DNA of 64,000 bases from Streptomyces diacarni (lineage in GTDB: Bacteria; Actinomycetota; Actinomycetes; Streptomycetales; Streptomycetaceae), in contig NZ_QOIN01000046.1 of NCBI RefSeq assembly GCF_003323715.1, positions 310,001 to 374,000 on the forward strand. The letters run 5' to 3'. Positions 26,087 through 36,684 of the stretch are shown here, piece by piece. The notes beneath the pieces were generated by a model that worked only from the letters and a program-made list of their open reading frames with translations, made no database searches and was not told the origin of the DNA. Each line of letters begins with the position of its first letter. The first letter of the stretch is position 1. A program made the translations under genes and the position numbers.

Positions 26087-28434
26087 TGCCAGACCTCCGG
26101 AGAGAACTTGCCTACCTTGTGTTTGCTGGTGGCCACCCACAGGTCGCTGACGTAGCCGGTCTTGCCCTCCCACTCGATGCGGTCCCACACGTCGCTCTTC
26201 CAGCCGTAGGTGTCGTGAACCTCGGCTGTCCCCCTGACCTGGCAGACGAATTGCAGCGTCGGGGTCTGTCCGGCCGGCACGAAGCCGAGCCGCGTGCCTT
26301 CCTTGGTGCTCGGCTTGGTGCGGATGCCGACTTCCTCACCGTCGTCGGCGTTGTCGGTGATCTTGATGTCCTTCGGGTTGGAGAGATCCACCGCCACGGC
26401 CGTGCTCCCTCCCGAGCCCGCCGCGTTGCCCGCGGCCACGGTCAGGTTGTACGTGCGGTTGTTCGCCAGCCCGGTCAGCTGCGCCTTCGTCGCGGTCGTG
26501 GTCTGTGACCCCTTGCCGCCGGTGACGGTGTACTTGGTGCCGCCGTCGGCGTTGGCGGGCGCCTGCCACGTCAGATTGATCCCCCTGCCGCCCTGCGGGA
26601 AGGCGTACTCGACCTTCTGCGGGGCACCAGGCGCCACGCACGGCCGGGTGGGCACGGTGCGGCCCGACTCCGCCGTCTGCCCGCCCGCGAACGCCGCCTC
26701 CACCGAGAAGCTGTACTGCTGGGCGCAGGAGCCGCCTTTCACCTCGAAGGTGAACGGCCCGTTCGGGCCCACCTTCTCCGGCTTCACCTCGGCGCCCGCC
26801 GGCGCCCCCTTGAGCCGGTATCCGGTCGGCTTCACCCCGGGCGACGGGGCGAAGGAGACCCGGATGACGCCGGCGCCGGACTGGGCCTGCGGGGTACCGG
26901 GTGGCCGCGCCTCGGGCTTCTCCTCGCCCTTGTCGGGCCGTTCGGGTTTCCGCGGCCGCTCCGGCTCCTTGCGTTCGGGTTCCTTCGGCTCACCGCCGCT
27001 GTCCGGCTTCCGCGCGGGCGCGTCAGGGCCGGACGGCGTCTCGTCCCGGCCTGGGTTCGAGGGGCCCTCCGGCACGGCGTCAGGCGCGTCCCGGCCGGGT
27101 GCCGGGTCACGCTTGCCGTCATCACCCGAAGGAGGGTCCTCGCGCGGCTTACGGCCCGAGGGGACATCCGTGTCGTACTTGTGGACGCGGTTGACGTGCC
27201 CCGAGGAGTTGATCACCACGGCGGTCTCGTTGTCCTCGTCGTTGACCCACAGCAGGCCGTCGCGCACGAACAGGCTCAGCTTTCCGCGCTTGCCGGTCAC
27301 CTTCACCGGCTCGGTGATCGCGGCCGCCTCGGTGTCGTACACCTTCAGCGTGCCGTTGGAGTGGTCCGGTACGTACACCTTCGAACCGAGCACCTGGGGA
27401 GTGCCGTACTCGTGGCTGCCCGCGCCCAGGGAGGCGTTCAACAGCGAGCCCGTACGGGTGTTGACCAGCGTCATGCGGCCCGACTCGCGTGCCAGCACCG
27501 GCACCACGTCACCGGCTGTCGAGGACGGGACCACAACCGTCCCCGCCGGTGCCTCGGCGATGCCGGACGGCAGCTTGAAACGCAGCCCGATTCCCGTGCG
27601 CCGCAACACCGCCACCGTGCCGCCCCTGGTGTCGGTGACGACCGGGCGGCCGTCGGCCAAAGTCATCACCAGAGTGGACGCCTCGCCCCTCTTGGCGCCC
27701 ACCTTGATGGCGTCGCCCTTCTTGCCGTGCGGGAACGGCACGACCGTGCCCTTGCCGGGCACCGGAACCCACAGCGTCCCCTTGGGATCGGCGACCGCCT
27801 TGCCCAGCGGGCCCGCGCCCAGATCCATCGGAGCGCCCAGTGGCGTCGTGCGTACCGGATCGATGCGCTGCACCCGCGCCTTGACCGGGTCGACGAGGTA
27901 CGCGTACGAGCCCCCCGACACCAGTTGCAGCCCCGAGCCGTAGCGCGAGGACTGCTCGGCGGTCAGCTGCGAGGCGTCGATCCGCACCAGCTTCCCCGTC
28001 TTCTCGTCCAGCACCAGCACCGTCTTGCCGTCCTGCGAGATGGAGACCGGGTGGTCACCCATGCCGGGCAGCTTCACCTTGCCGTCCACATCACCGGTCA
28101 ACCCGTTGGCGTGCGCTGCCTCGCCCGTACGCGAACTGGTCAGCCAGGCGCCGATGTCGGAGAGATCGGGCACCGCGCCCGCCTTGCCCGAACCGACCAC
28201 GACGGAGGTGCCCACGAGCGCGCCCACCGAACACAGCGCGATGTATCCTGTCGCCCGGCGGCGACTCGGGCGTACGGCCGCCCACGTGGACGCCCTCAGC
28301 GCCGCCAGGCGAGCCCTGAACGCCGCAAGACCCCGCGGACGGCGTTCCCCCTCGCCGCCGCCGTCGTCGACCAGCCGCCGCGGACGCAACCCCGGCGTCC
28401 GGCTTCCTTCGGAGCTCCCCCGAGTCTCCGGCAT
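26077..28434 (-). CDS. Large surface protein: propeller, Pro-rich linker, Fn3 domains
   Basis: A 785-residue protein, first in a five-gene chain. A basic cytoplasmic N-terminus leads to one TM helix (about residues 65-85). Outside are a beta-propeller (110-430, blades such as KTVLVLDEKTGKLVRID), a Pro/Lys/Glu-rich spacer (430-525), and two Fn3-like modules. A C-terminal SH3-like block contains GIRTKPSTKEGTRLGFV and ends SPEVWQCD. The layout fits a cell-wall-spanning surface protein. Divergent from the HAD-like gene; 28435-28669 is the shared promoter region. Confidence 0.85.
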   Translation of the reverse strand: MPETRGSSEGSRTPGLRPRRLVDDGGGEGERRPRGLAAFRARLAALRASTWAAVRPSRRRATGYIALCSVGALVGTSVVVGSGKAGAVPDLSDIGAWLTSSRTGEAAHANGLTGDVDGKVKLPGMGDHPVSISQDGKTVLVLDEKTGKLVRIDASQLTAEQSSRYGSGLQLVSGGSYAYLVDPVKARVQRIDPVRTTPLGAPMDLGAGPLGKAVADPKGTLWVPVPGKGTVVPFPHGKKGDAIKVGAKRGEASTLVMTLADGRPVVTDTRGGTVAVLRRTGIGLRFKLPSGIAEAPAGTVVVPSSTAGDVVPVLARESGRMTLVNTRTGSLLNASLGAGSHEYGTPQVLGSKVYVPDHSNGTLKVYDTEAAAITEPVKVTGKRGKLSLFVRDGLLWVNDEDNETAVVINSSGHVNRVHKYDTDVPSGRKPREDPPSGDDGKRDPAPGRDAPDAVPEGPSNPGRDETPSGPDAPARKPDSGGEPKEPERKEPERPRKPERPDKGEEKPEARPPGTPQAQSGAGVIRVSFAPSPGVKPTGYRLKGAPAGAEVKPEKVGPNGPFTFEVKGGSCAQQYSFSVEAAFAGGQTAESGRTVPTRPCVAPGAPQKVEYAFPQGGRGINLTWQAPANADGGTKYTVTGGKGSQTTTATKAQLTGLANNRTYNLTVAAGNAAGSGGSTAVAVDLSNPKDIKITDNADDGEEVGIRTKPSTKEGTRLGFVPAGQTPTLQFVCQVRGTAEVHDTYGWKSDVWDRIEWEGKTGYVSDLWVATSKHKVGKFSPEVWQCD

Positions 28435-28669
28435 CCCCGTCCCCTCCCCGTCCGTCCACGCACCACGTCACCCGCGATGCGCTGCCTTCGAAGGTTAACC
28501 AACCAACCCTCGAGCCGGTCACCGCCGAACGCGGGGCTGTGACAGGAGTATGACGTCCGGCACCGACACCGGACCCCGCCGTCACAGGACCGCTCGCGCT
28601 CCGGCCGCGGGAAGCGCACCGGGCGCCGCCTCCTGCGCTCGCGTCCCCGCTGCTGACAGGATGGCCCCG

Positions 28670-29224
28670 ATGAGTCGCCCACTCCTCTACCTGGACGTCG
28701 ACGGCCCGCTCAATCCCTGGGCCGCGAACCCCGAGCGGCGGCCCGCCGGGTACACGACGCACCGGATGAAACCGGACAACTGGATCGCCCTGCACGCCGG
28801 TGCGCCGCCGGACGCCGTACCGACGCTGCGAGTGCGGCTCAATCCCGCGCACGGCCCCCGGCTCCTCGAACTGAGCAGCCTGTACGACCTGGTGTGGGCC
28901 ACCACGTGGGGCGAGGACGCCAACGTGCACATCGCACCCGTCCTCGGGCTTCCGCACCTGCCGGTCGTGGCCTGGCCCGCGCTCTTCGGCGAGGGCGAGG
29001 AGGGGACCTACTGGAAGACGAGCCACCTGATCGCCCACGCCGCCGGGCGGCCCTTCGCCTGGGTGGACGACGAGGTCGGCGAGGCGGACCGCGCTTTCGT
29101 GGCCAGGCGGCACGGCGCCCCGGCACTGCTGCGCCACGTCGACCCCCGGGTCGGCCTGAGGGAGGAGGACTTCACCGCACTCGACGCCTTCGCGCGTGCG
29201 CTGGGCCCCGACCACACCGGGTGA
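28670..29224 (+). CDS. HAD-like protein of unknown substrate
   Basis: I start at ATG 28670 because AGGA lies 8 bases upstream; another ATG at 28661 adds three residues. The 184-residue product opens with LLYLDVDGPLNPW, an HAD-type motif I (DxD), continues with WATTWGEDANVHIAP (motif II region) and has FAWVDDEVGEADRAF (motif IV, DD). The cap is small. The shape recalls HAD domains found beside nucleic-acid repair enzymes, but no partner is nearby, so the substrate is open. Confidence 0.75.
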   Translation: MSRPLLYLDVDGPLNPWAANPERRPAGYTTHRMKPDNWIALHAGAPPDAVPTLRVRLNPAHGPRLLELSSLYDLVWATTWGEDANVHIAPVLGLPHLPVVAWPALFGEGEEGTYWKTSHLIAHAAGRPFAWVDDEVGEADRAFVARRHGAPALLRHVDPRVGLREEDFTALDAFARALGPDHTG

Positions 29225-29248
29225 GACCCGCACCGCGATCATGCCGAC

Positions 29249-29800
29249 ATGGGCCCGAACGACAGTCCCTCTCCCGCGCGCCGACGCGAGCCCGCCGTCA
29301 TCGAGACGGAACGCTTGCTGCTGCGACCGCTCACCCGCGACGACGTGGACCACATGGTCACCTTGCACGCCGACCCCGAAGTGACCCGGTTCGTACCGAC
29401 GTTCACCCGCGCACAGGCGTACGCGCGGCTGGCCGAGATCGAGGGCCAATGGGCGGAGCGCGGACACGGGCTGTGCGCCGTCGAACTCAAGGAGACCGGG
29501 GAGTTCATCGGGCGCTGCGGACTCAACCACTGGGACGTCTTCGACGAGGTCGAGGCGGGCTGGACCTTCCGGCGTTCCTCCTGGGGCCGCGGATACGCCA
29601 CCGAAGCCGCACGAGCCTGTGTCGAGTGGGGCTTCCGGCGGCTGGACGCCCCCTACTTCACCGCGATGATCCACCCGGCCAACACGCCCTCGGAGAGGGT
29701 CGCGCAGCGGCTCGGATTCACCCCGCTGCGCGAGGACCACTTCCTCGGCCACGACGTCCTCGTCCACGCCCGGTACCGTCCCGGTCACGAAAAGAGGTGA
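29249..29800 (+). CDS. GNAT N-acetyltransferase, RimJ/RimL type
   Basis: 183 residues. IETERLLLRPLTRDDVDHM at the start, then FIGRCGLNHWD, VEAGWTFRRSSWGRGYATEAA (acetyl-CoA binding loop) and PANTPSERVAQRLGF define the RimJ/RimL branch of GNAT enzymes. Transfers acetyl from acetyl-CoA to an amine; substrate unknown. It lies 24 bases after the HAD-like gene and 10 bases before the ABC ATPase, so may be co-transcribed. Confidence 0.9.
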   Translation: MGPNDSPSPARRREPAVIETERLLLRPLTRDDVDHMVTLHADPEVTRFVPTFTRAQAYARLAEIEGQWAERGHGLCAVELKETGEFIGRCGLNHWDVFDEVEAGWTFRRSSWGRGYATEAARACVEWGFRRLDAPYFTAMIHPANTPSERVAQRLGFTPLREDHFLGHDVLVHARYRPGHEKR

Positions 29801-29810
29801 CGCGGGCGCC

Positions 29811-30553
29811 ATGGTGGACGCGGGGAAGAGCGAGGCGGAGAGCGGCAGGGAGCGCGGCGCCGCACGTGGGGGAAAACAGCCGCTGTTGAGACTGTCGGGC
29901 GTCGGCCGCCGCTTCGGCGAGCGGCAGGCCCTCCACCCCCTCGACCTGGACGTGACGGCGGGCACGTGCACGGCACTGTTCGGACACAACGGATCGGGCA
30001 AGTCGACACTGCTGCGCCTGGCCTGCGGCCGGGACAAGCCCACAGTGGGCACGGCACTGTTCGAGGGCAGACCCGTCGACGAGGACGACCCGCAGGTACG
30101 GGCGCGCGTGGCCGTCGCCGGTGACACCGTGGCGTTCTACCCGGACCTGACGGTCCGCGAGCACCTCGAACTCATCACCGTCGCCCACGACGTGGCCGAC
30201 GCGGACGGCTGGATCGACCAGGTGCTGGCGGACCGCAGGCTGAGCGGACACGCGCACCAGCTCCCCTCCGCCCTCTCCTCGGGCCAGACCCAGGCGCTCC
30301 AGCTGGCCGCGGCCCTCGTCCGCCCGCGCGACCTCCTCGTCCTCGACGAGCCCGAACAGCGACTCGACCCGGCGGCGCGCGTCCGGCTCGCACAACTCCT
30401 GCGCGGCGAGAAGGCCGACGGGGTCGCGCTGCTGCTCGCCACCCACCAGGCGGAACTCGTCCACGCGGTGGCCGACCACGTCGTCGTCCTGGAGGACGGC
30501 CGCGTCCGCGCGGAGGGCCCCCCGGACGTGCTGCACGAATGGGACGGTGGGAC

Positions 30554-30557
<4 letters not shown>
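29811..30557 (+). CDS. ABC transporter ATP-binding protein
   Basis: 248 residues with Walker A GHNGSGKST, a short signature LSSGQTQALQLAAAL, Walker B LLVLDEPEQRLDP and H-loop LLLATHQAEL. The signature SSGQ is close to canonical. It overlaps the permease gene as GTGA, making a two-component exporter of the ABC-2 kind. The transported molecule is unknown. Confidence 0.92.
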
Positions 30558-32407
<1,850 letters not shown>

Positions 32408-32466
32408 GAGCGGTCGGCCTGCGGCTCGGTCTCCCTCCCGCACGCTGCCGAGTAGCCTCCGGAGGT

Positions 32467-32481
32467 GCGGCGGCCCGCCGC
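32467..32481. terminator. Short hairpin between convergent genes
   Basis: GCGGCG-GCC-CGCCGC lies midway between the permease stop and the metallophosphoesterase stop. A short bidirectional terminator is possible. Confidence 0.35.
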
Positions 32482-32515
32482 TCAGCCGCCCTCCGGGGGT
32501 CTGGCGGGCTGCCGT

Positions 32516-33364
32516 TCAGTCACCCTCCGGTGTGGGCAGGATCTGGCGCAGCAGTCCGCGCGGGTGGCCTCTGCGGCGCCACTCCCGCGGGTAGCCGATG
32601 GAGACCTCCTCGAAGCGGACGCCGTCGTGGTGGGTGGTGCGGGGGATGTGGAGGTGACCGTAGACGGCCGCGGCCACCGGATACCTCGTGTGCCAGTCCG
32701 CCGTCAGCTCCGTACCGCACCACTGTGCGAACTCCGGATACCACATGACGTTCGTCGGCTCGCGCAGCAGCGGCCAGTGGCTGGCCAGGACGAGCGGAGT
32801 GTCCGTACCCAGCGCGTCGAGCCGCTCACGGGTGACGGCGACCCTCTCCCTGCACCAGTCGTCGACGGCCGGATACGGGTCCGGGTGCAGCAGGAACTCG
32901 TCCGTGCACACCACGCCGGTCTCGTGCGCGCGGGCGAGGGACTCCTCCTTCGTCCGCGTCCCGGGAGCCGTGAAGGAGTAGTCGTACAGCAGGAACAGCG
33001 GTGCGATCACCACTTCGCCCTCCGGCCCCTGCCAGCGCGCATACGGGTCCTCAGGAGTCAGCACGCCCAACGAACGGCACAGCTCCACCAAGCGCTCGTA
33101 GCGCGCCACGCCGCGCAGTTGCACCGGATCGCCCTTCGGGCTCCACAGCTCGTGGTTGCCGGGCGTCCAGATGACGCGGGCGAACCGGCCCGCCAGCAGC
33201 CGCAGCGCCCATTCGATGTCCGCGAAGACCTCCGCGACGTCTCCGGCGACGATCAGCCAGTCCTCGTCGGTGTGCGGCCGCAGCGAGTCGGTGACGGGCT
33301 TGTTGTCCGCCATCCCCACGTGCAGGTCGCTGACCGCGAGCAGACGTCCACGGCCCGATGCCAT
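32516..33364 (-). CDS. Metallophosphoesterase
   Basis: I start at ATG 33364, preceded by GAGGGAG, giving 282 residues; the frame could extend to 33403 without a good ribosome site. All calcineurin-like motifs are present: SDLHVG, AGDVAE, PGNHELW, SHWPL and GHLHIPRT. A dinuclear metal centre hydrolysing a phosphoester is expected; no signal peptide, so cytoplasmic. The substrate cannot be read from the sequence. Two copies of a 12-bp palindrome lie just upstream. Confidence 0.92.
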   Translation of the reverse strand: MASGRGRLLAVSDLHVGMADNKPVTDSLRPHTDEDWLIVAGDVAEVFADIEWALRLLAGRFARVIWTPGNHELWSPKGDPVQLRGVARYERLVELCRSLGVLTPEDPYARWQGPEGEVVIAPLFLLYDYSFTAPGTRTKEESLARAHETGVVCTDEFLLHPDPYPAVDDWCRERVAVTRERLDALGTDTPLVLASHWPLLREPTNVMWYPEFAQWCGTELTADWHTRYPVAAAVYGHLHIPRTTHHDGVRFEEVSIGYPREWRRRGHPRGLLRQILPTPEGD

Positions 33365-33395
33365 CCGGTACTCCCTCGATCCCCCGCTGTCCCCT

Positions 33396-33426
33396 GTCGG
33401 CACCGACGATAACCGTCGGCACCGAC
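33396..33426. promoter_or_regulatory. Directly repeated palindrome GTCGGCACCGAC
   Basis: Two identical 12-bp copies, each with 5-bp complementary arms, start 19 bases apart, in the gap between the narI stop and the metallophosphoesterase start. Two sites about two helical turns apart suit a dimeric repressor; a stem-loop terminator for the nar operon is the alternative. Confidence 0.45.
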
Positions 33427-33470
33427 ACGGCGCACGGGCTCGAGCAACCCGTCTTCTGCTCCCTGGGCGG

Positions 33471-34241
33471 TCAGCGAGCCCGTCGCCGGGCGGATCGGTG
33501 CGGTGCCGCGGGCCCCGGCCCGGACCCGGGCCCGGTGGTGGCCGTCCGGGTCGGCGGCAGGGAGCGGGCGCGCGAGCGGTAGACGATGTAGGGGCGTGCC
33601 AGGTAGCCCAGTGGCGCCGTGAAGGCGTGCACCAGTCTGCTGAACGGCCACAGCGCGAAGAGCGCCATCGCCAGGAGGGCGTGCATCTGGTACACCGCAG
33701 GGGCCGCGCGCATGGCGGCCACGTCCGGGTCCAGCGCGAACAGGCTGCGGAACCACACGGACACGCCCAGCCGGTAGTCGTAGGAGCCCGAGAGCCCGCT
33801 GGACGTGGTGGCCGTCAGCCCGGCCAGCAGCACCACGAGCAGCAGGGCGTGCACGGCGACGTCGCTGCGGCTGGTCGCGGCCCGTACCGCCCTCACCCGC
33901 AGTCTGCGCCACAGCAGCACCGTCAGGCCCGCCAGCGCGGCGAGCCCCGCCGCGCCGCCCGCCACCAGGGCGTTGAGGTGGTAGAGGCGCTCGCTCACCC
34001 GGAGGTCCTCGGTGAACCACTCGGGTACCAGCAGTCCGACCACGTGCCCGCCGATCACCAGGAACAGGCCGTAGTGGAACAGCGGCCCGCCCACCCGCAG
34101 CAGCCGGCTCTCGTACAGCTGGCTGGAGCGGGTGGTGAACCCGAACCGGTCGTACCGGTAGCGCCAGGCGGTGCCGCCGAGGAAGACGGCGAGGACGAGG
34201 TAGGGCAAGGCGCCCCACAGCGCGGTGTTCACGTGCGTCAC
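33471..34241 (-). CDS. narI: Respiratory nitrate reductase gamma subunit (cytochrome b)
   Basis: GTG 34241 overlaps the narJ stop (GTGA), giving 256 residues. Five TM helices carry His residues for two b-type haems: FHYGLFLVIGGHVVGLL in helix 2 and QMHALLAMALFALWPFSRLVHAF in helix 5. It hands quinol electrons to NarH. The C-terminal 30 residues are a Pro/Gly/Arg-rich tail beyond the usual family end. Last gene of the operon. Confidence 0.95.
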   Translation of the reverse strand: MTHVNTALWGALPYLVLAVFLGGTAWRYRYDRFGFTTRSSQLYESRLLRVGGPLFHYGLFLVIGGHVVGLLVPEWFTEDLRVSERLYHLNALVAGGAAGLAALAGLTVLLWRRLRVRAVRAATSRSDVAVHALLLVVLLAGLTATTSSGLSGSYDYRLGVSVWFRSLFALDPDVAAMRAAPAVYQMHALLAMALFALWPFSRLVHAFTAPLGYLARPYIVYRSRARSLPPTRTATTGPGSGPGPAAPHRSARRRAR

Positions 34242-34879
34242 CGGCGTGCACCTTCCGTGTGGGGGAGCGGGGCGGGGAGGTCGACGAGGGGTCCCGGGCC
34301 GAGGCCCACCGTCTCGGCGGGTGGGCCCTGGTGCGCGAGGGCGCGCACGGCCGCACGGTCGGCGGGTGCGGGCGCGGGCAGGGTCTCGCACACCGCGTGC
34401 AGCACGGCCGCGTACGGGCTGCGGTAGCCGGTCAGCGCCTTGGTCAGGAGCGTCAGTCCGGCCCGGTGCTCGGTGAGCACCCCGACACCGGGGTCGGGGC
34501 ACCGCGCGGCGAACTCCAGGACGTCGGGCAGGTGGTCGGGCAGCTCGCCTTCGGGTACCGCCCAGCCGTGCCGGCGCATCAGCGCTTTGAGCGCCGCCAG
34601 TGAGGCACCGCGCCTGCGGGTGTCGCCGTCGGAGTAGTAGGTCAGGTGCAGCGTGCGCCGCCGGCTGCGGTCGAACGTCGCCACGTAGCGGGAAGCCAGC
34701 CGGAGGGCGGGCACGTCCGCGACCTCGTGGCAGAACCGCAGCACGTCGGCGGCCTGCGGGCAGGCGCCGGGCGGCAGCGCCGACAGCGTGGTCTCGACGG
34801 TCAGCACCCTCTCCGGCCAGTTCTCGTCCGGGTAGCCCAGCAGCAGTGAGGCGGCCTGGTGGACCAGCGCGGTCGTCAC
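34238..34879 (-). CDS. narJ: Nitrate reductase assembly chaperone
   Basis: GTG 34879 overlaps the narH stop, giving 213 residues. The TorD/DmsD-type helical chaperone signature is visible (ASLLLGYPDENW, then DRSRRRTLHLTYYSDGDTRRRG and GELPDHLPDVLEFAA). It binds the NarG N-terminus during molybdenum cofactor and FeS insertion and is not part of the finished enzyme. Confidence 0.94.
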   Translation of the reverse strand: MTTALVHQAASLLLGYPDENWPERVLTVETTLSALPPGACPQAADVLRFCHEVADVPALRLASRYVATFDRSRRRTLHLTYYSDGDTRRRGASLAALKALMRRHGWAVPEGELPDHLPDVLEFAARCPDPGVGVLTEHRAGLTLLTKALTGYRSPYAAVLHAVCETLPAPAPADRAAVRALAHQGPPAETVGLGPGPLVDLPAPLPHTEGARR

Positions 34880-36678
34880 GCGTGCTCGCCTCCCCGGCGG
34901 CGGGGGAAGAGCCCGGCTGGGCGCCCTCTGCCGTTCCAGTTGAGGAGGTTGACCCGCCCGGAGGTGGGGGAGTCCGCCGGAGCACCGGCGTCCGTGCCCG
35001 CGTCCGCGCCGGTACCGGCCTGCGCCGGGACGGGGGAGAGCGCGTGGAAGGCGTCGGCATGGCTCTCGTACATGCCGGGGCCGCCCTCGCCCTCCAACCC
35101 GCATCCGCTCGCGCCGGGGTCGGCCGGCACCTGCCCCGTGTAGCTGGTGGGGATGACGTACCGCTCGTCGTACTTGGCCAGCGCCAGCAGCCGGTACATC
35201 TCCTCCATCCGCCCGGCGTCCATGCCGACGGCTTCGGCCAGACGGGGATCGCGTTCCTCACCGAGGTTGATGCGGCGCATGTACGAGCGCATCGCCGCCA
35301 GCCGGCACAGCGACGCCTCGACGGGAACCGTGTCGCCCGCCGTGAAGAGGCCGGCCAGGTACTCCAGCGGGATGCGCAGCGAGTCGATGGCTCCGAACAG
35401 CGCCGCGGGGTCCTCACCGTCGTGGCCGTCGCGGCTGAGCGCCTCCACGATGGGTGAGAGCGGGGGCACGTACCAGACCATCGGCATCGTGCGGTACTCC
35501 GGATGCAGCGGCAGCGCCACCTTGTACTCGCTGATGAGGGCGCGCACGGGGGAGCGGCGCGCCGCCGTCACCCAGTCGTGCGGGATGCCCGACTCCTCCG
35601 CCGCCTTGGCCACGTGCGGGTCCCATGGGTCGAGGAAGCACTCCAGTTGCGCCTCGTACAGCTTTTGCGGGTCCTCCACGGACGCGGCCTCGCCCACCCG
35701 GTCGGCGTCGTAGAGCATCACCCCCAGGTAGCGCAGCCGTCCCACGCAGGTCTCCGAACAGACGGTCGGCTCCCCGGCCTCGATCCGCGGGTAGCACAGC
35801 GTGCACTTCTCGGCCTTGCCGGTGCGGTGGTTGAAGTACACCTTCTTGTACGGGCACCCCGACACGCACATCCGCCAGCCCCGGCAACGGTCTTGGTCGA
35901 CCAGCACGATGCCGTCCTCGATGCGCTTGTAGAGCGCGCCGGAGGGACAGACGGCCACGCACGAGGGGTTGAGGCAGTGCTCGCAGATGCGCGGCAGATA
36001 GAACATGAACGCCTGCTCGTACTCCAGGCGTACCCGCTCGCCGGCCCGCTCCAGTTGCTGGAGCACCGGGTCGCCTGACAGCCGGCCGGGCCCGCCGCCG
36101 AGATCGTCGTCCCAGTTGGGCCCCCAGGTGATGTCCGTCTCCGCGCCGTCGATGAGGGAGCGGGGGCGTGCGGTGGGCAGGTCGTCGCCCAGCGGGGCGC
36201 TGGTCAGCGTCTCGTAGTCGTAGGTCCAGGGTTCGTAGTAGTCGGCCAGGGTGGGCAGCTCCGGGTTGGCGAACAGCCGTGCGAGGCGACGGGCGCGGCC
36301 TCCGGAGCGGGGGACGAGGCGGCCGTGCTTGAGTTTCCAGCCGCCCTTCCACCTGTCCTGGTCCTCGTGACCGCGCGGGTAGCCCAACCCCGGGCGTGTC
36401 TCCACATTGTTGAACCACGCGTACTCGGTACCGGCCCTGTTGGTCCACGTCTGCTTGCAGGTGACCGAGCAGGTATGGCAGCCGATGCACTTGTCGAGGT
36501 TCATCACCATGGCCACCTGAGCCATCACCCGGCCCGGCGGAGCGTTCTTCTTCCGGCGCTTGCTCTGCTGGTGCGTCTGCTGTGTCTGCTGCGTCTGGTG
36601 CGTTTCGTGCTCAAGACGCGTCTTGTGGGACTCTTCCGTCTCTTGTGTCCGGTGCTTCCGGGGTGTCTTCGCGGACAT
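34876..36678 (-). CDS. narH: Respiratory nitrate reductase beta subunit, extended N-terminus
   Basis: 600 residues carrying four FeS clusters. CIGCHTCSVTCKQTW begins at about residue 63, and CEHCLNPSCVAVCPSG, CRGWRMCVSGCPYKK and CTLCYPR supply the rest. The Trp in CRGWRMC marks the [3Fe-4S] site typical of NarH. Family members normally start close to MAQVAMVMNLDKC (here residue 52). The first 51 residues are an extra Gln/Thr/His/Lys-rich arm, including runs of TQQ. The ATG at 36678 lies 6 bases from the narG stop with GTGGAG upstream, so the arm is probably translated. Confidence 0.95.
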   Translation of the reverse strand: MSAKTPRKHRTQETEESHKTRLEHETHQTQQTQQTHQQSKRRKKNAPPGRVMAQVAMVMNLDKCIGCHTCSVTCKQTWTNRAGTEYAWFNNVETRPGLGYPRGHEDQDRWKGGWKLKHGRLVPRSGGRARRLARLFANPELPTLADYYEPWTYDYETLTSAPLGDDLPTARPRSLIDGAETDITWGPNWDDDLGGGPGRLSGDPVLQQLERAGERVRLEYEQAFMFYLPRICEHCLNPSCVAVCPSGALYKRIEDGIVLVDQDRCRGWRMCVSGCPYKKVYFNHRTGKAEKCTLCYPRIEAGEPTVCSETCVGRLRYLGVMLYDADRVGEAASVEDPQKLYEAQLECFLDPWDPHVAKAAEESGIPHDWVTAARRSPVRALISEYKVALPLHPEYRTMPMVWYVPPLSPIVEALSRDGHDGEDPAALFGAIDSLRIPLEYLAGLFTAGDTVPVEASLCRLAAMRSYMRRINLGEERDPRLAEAVGMDAGRMEEMYRLLALAKYDERYVIPTSYTGQVPADPGASGCGLEGEGGPGMYESHADAFHALSPVPAQAGTGADAGTDAGAPADSPTSGRVNLLNWNGRGRPAGLFPRRRGGEHA

Positions 36679-36684
36679 GATGGT

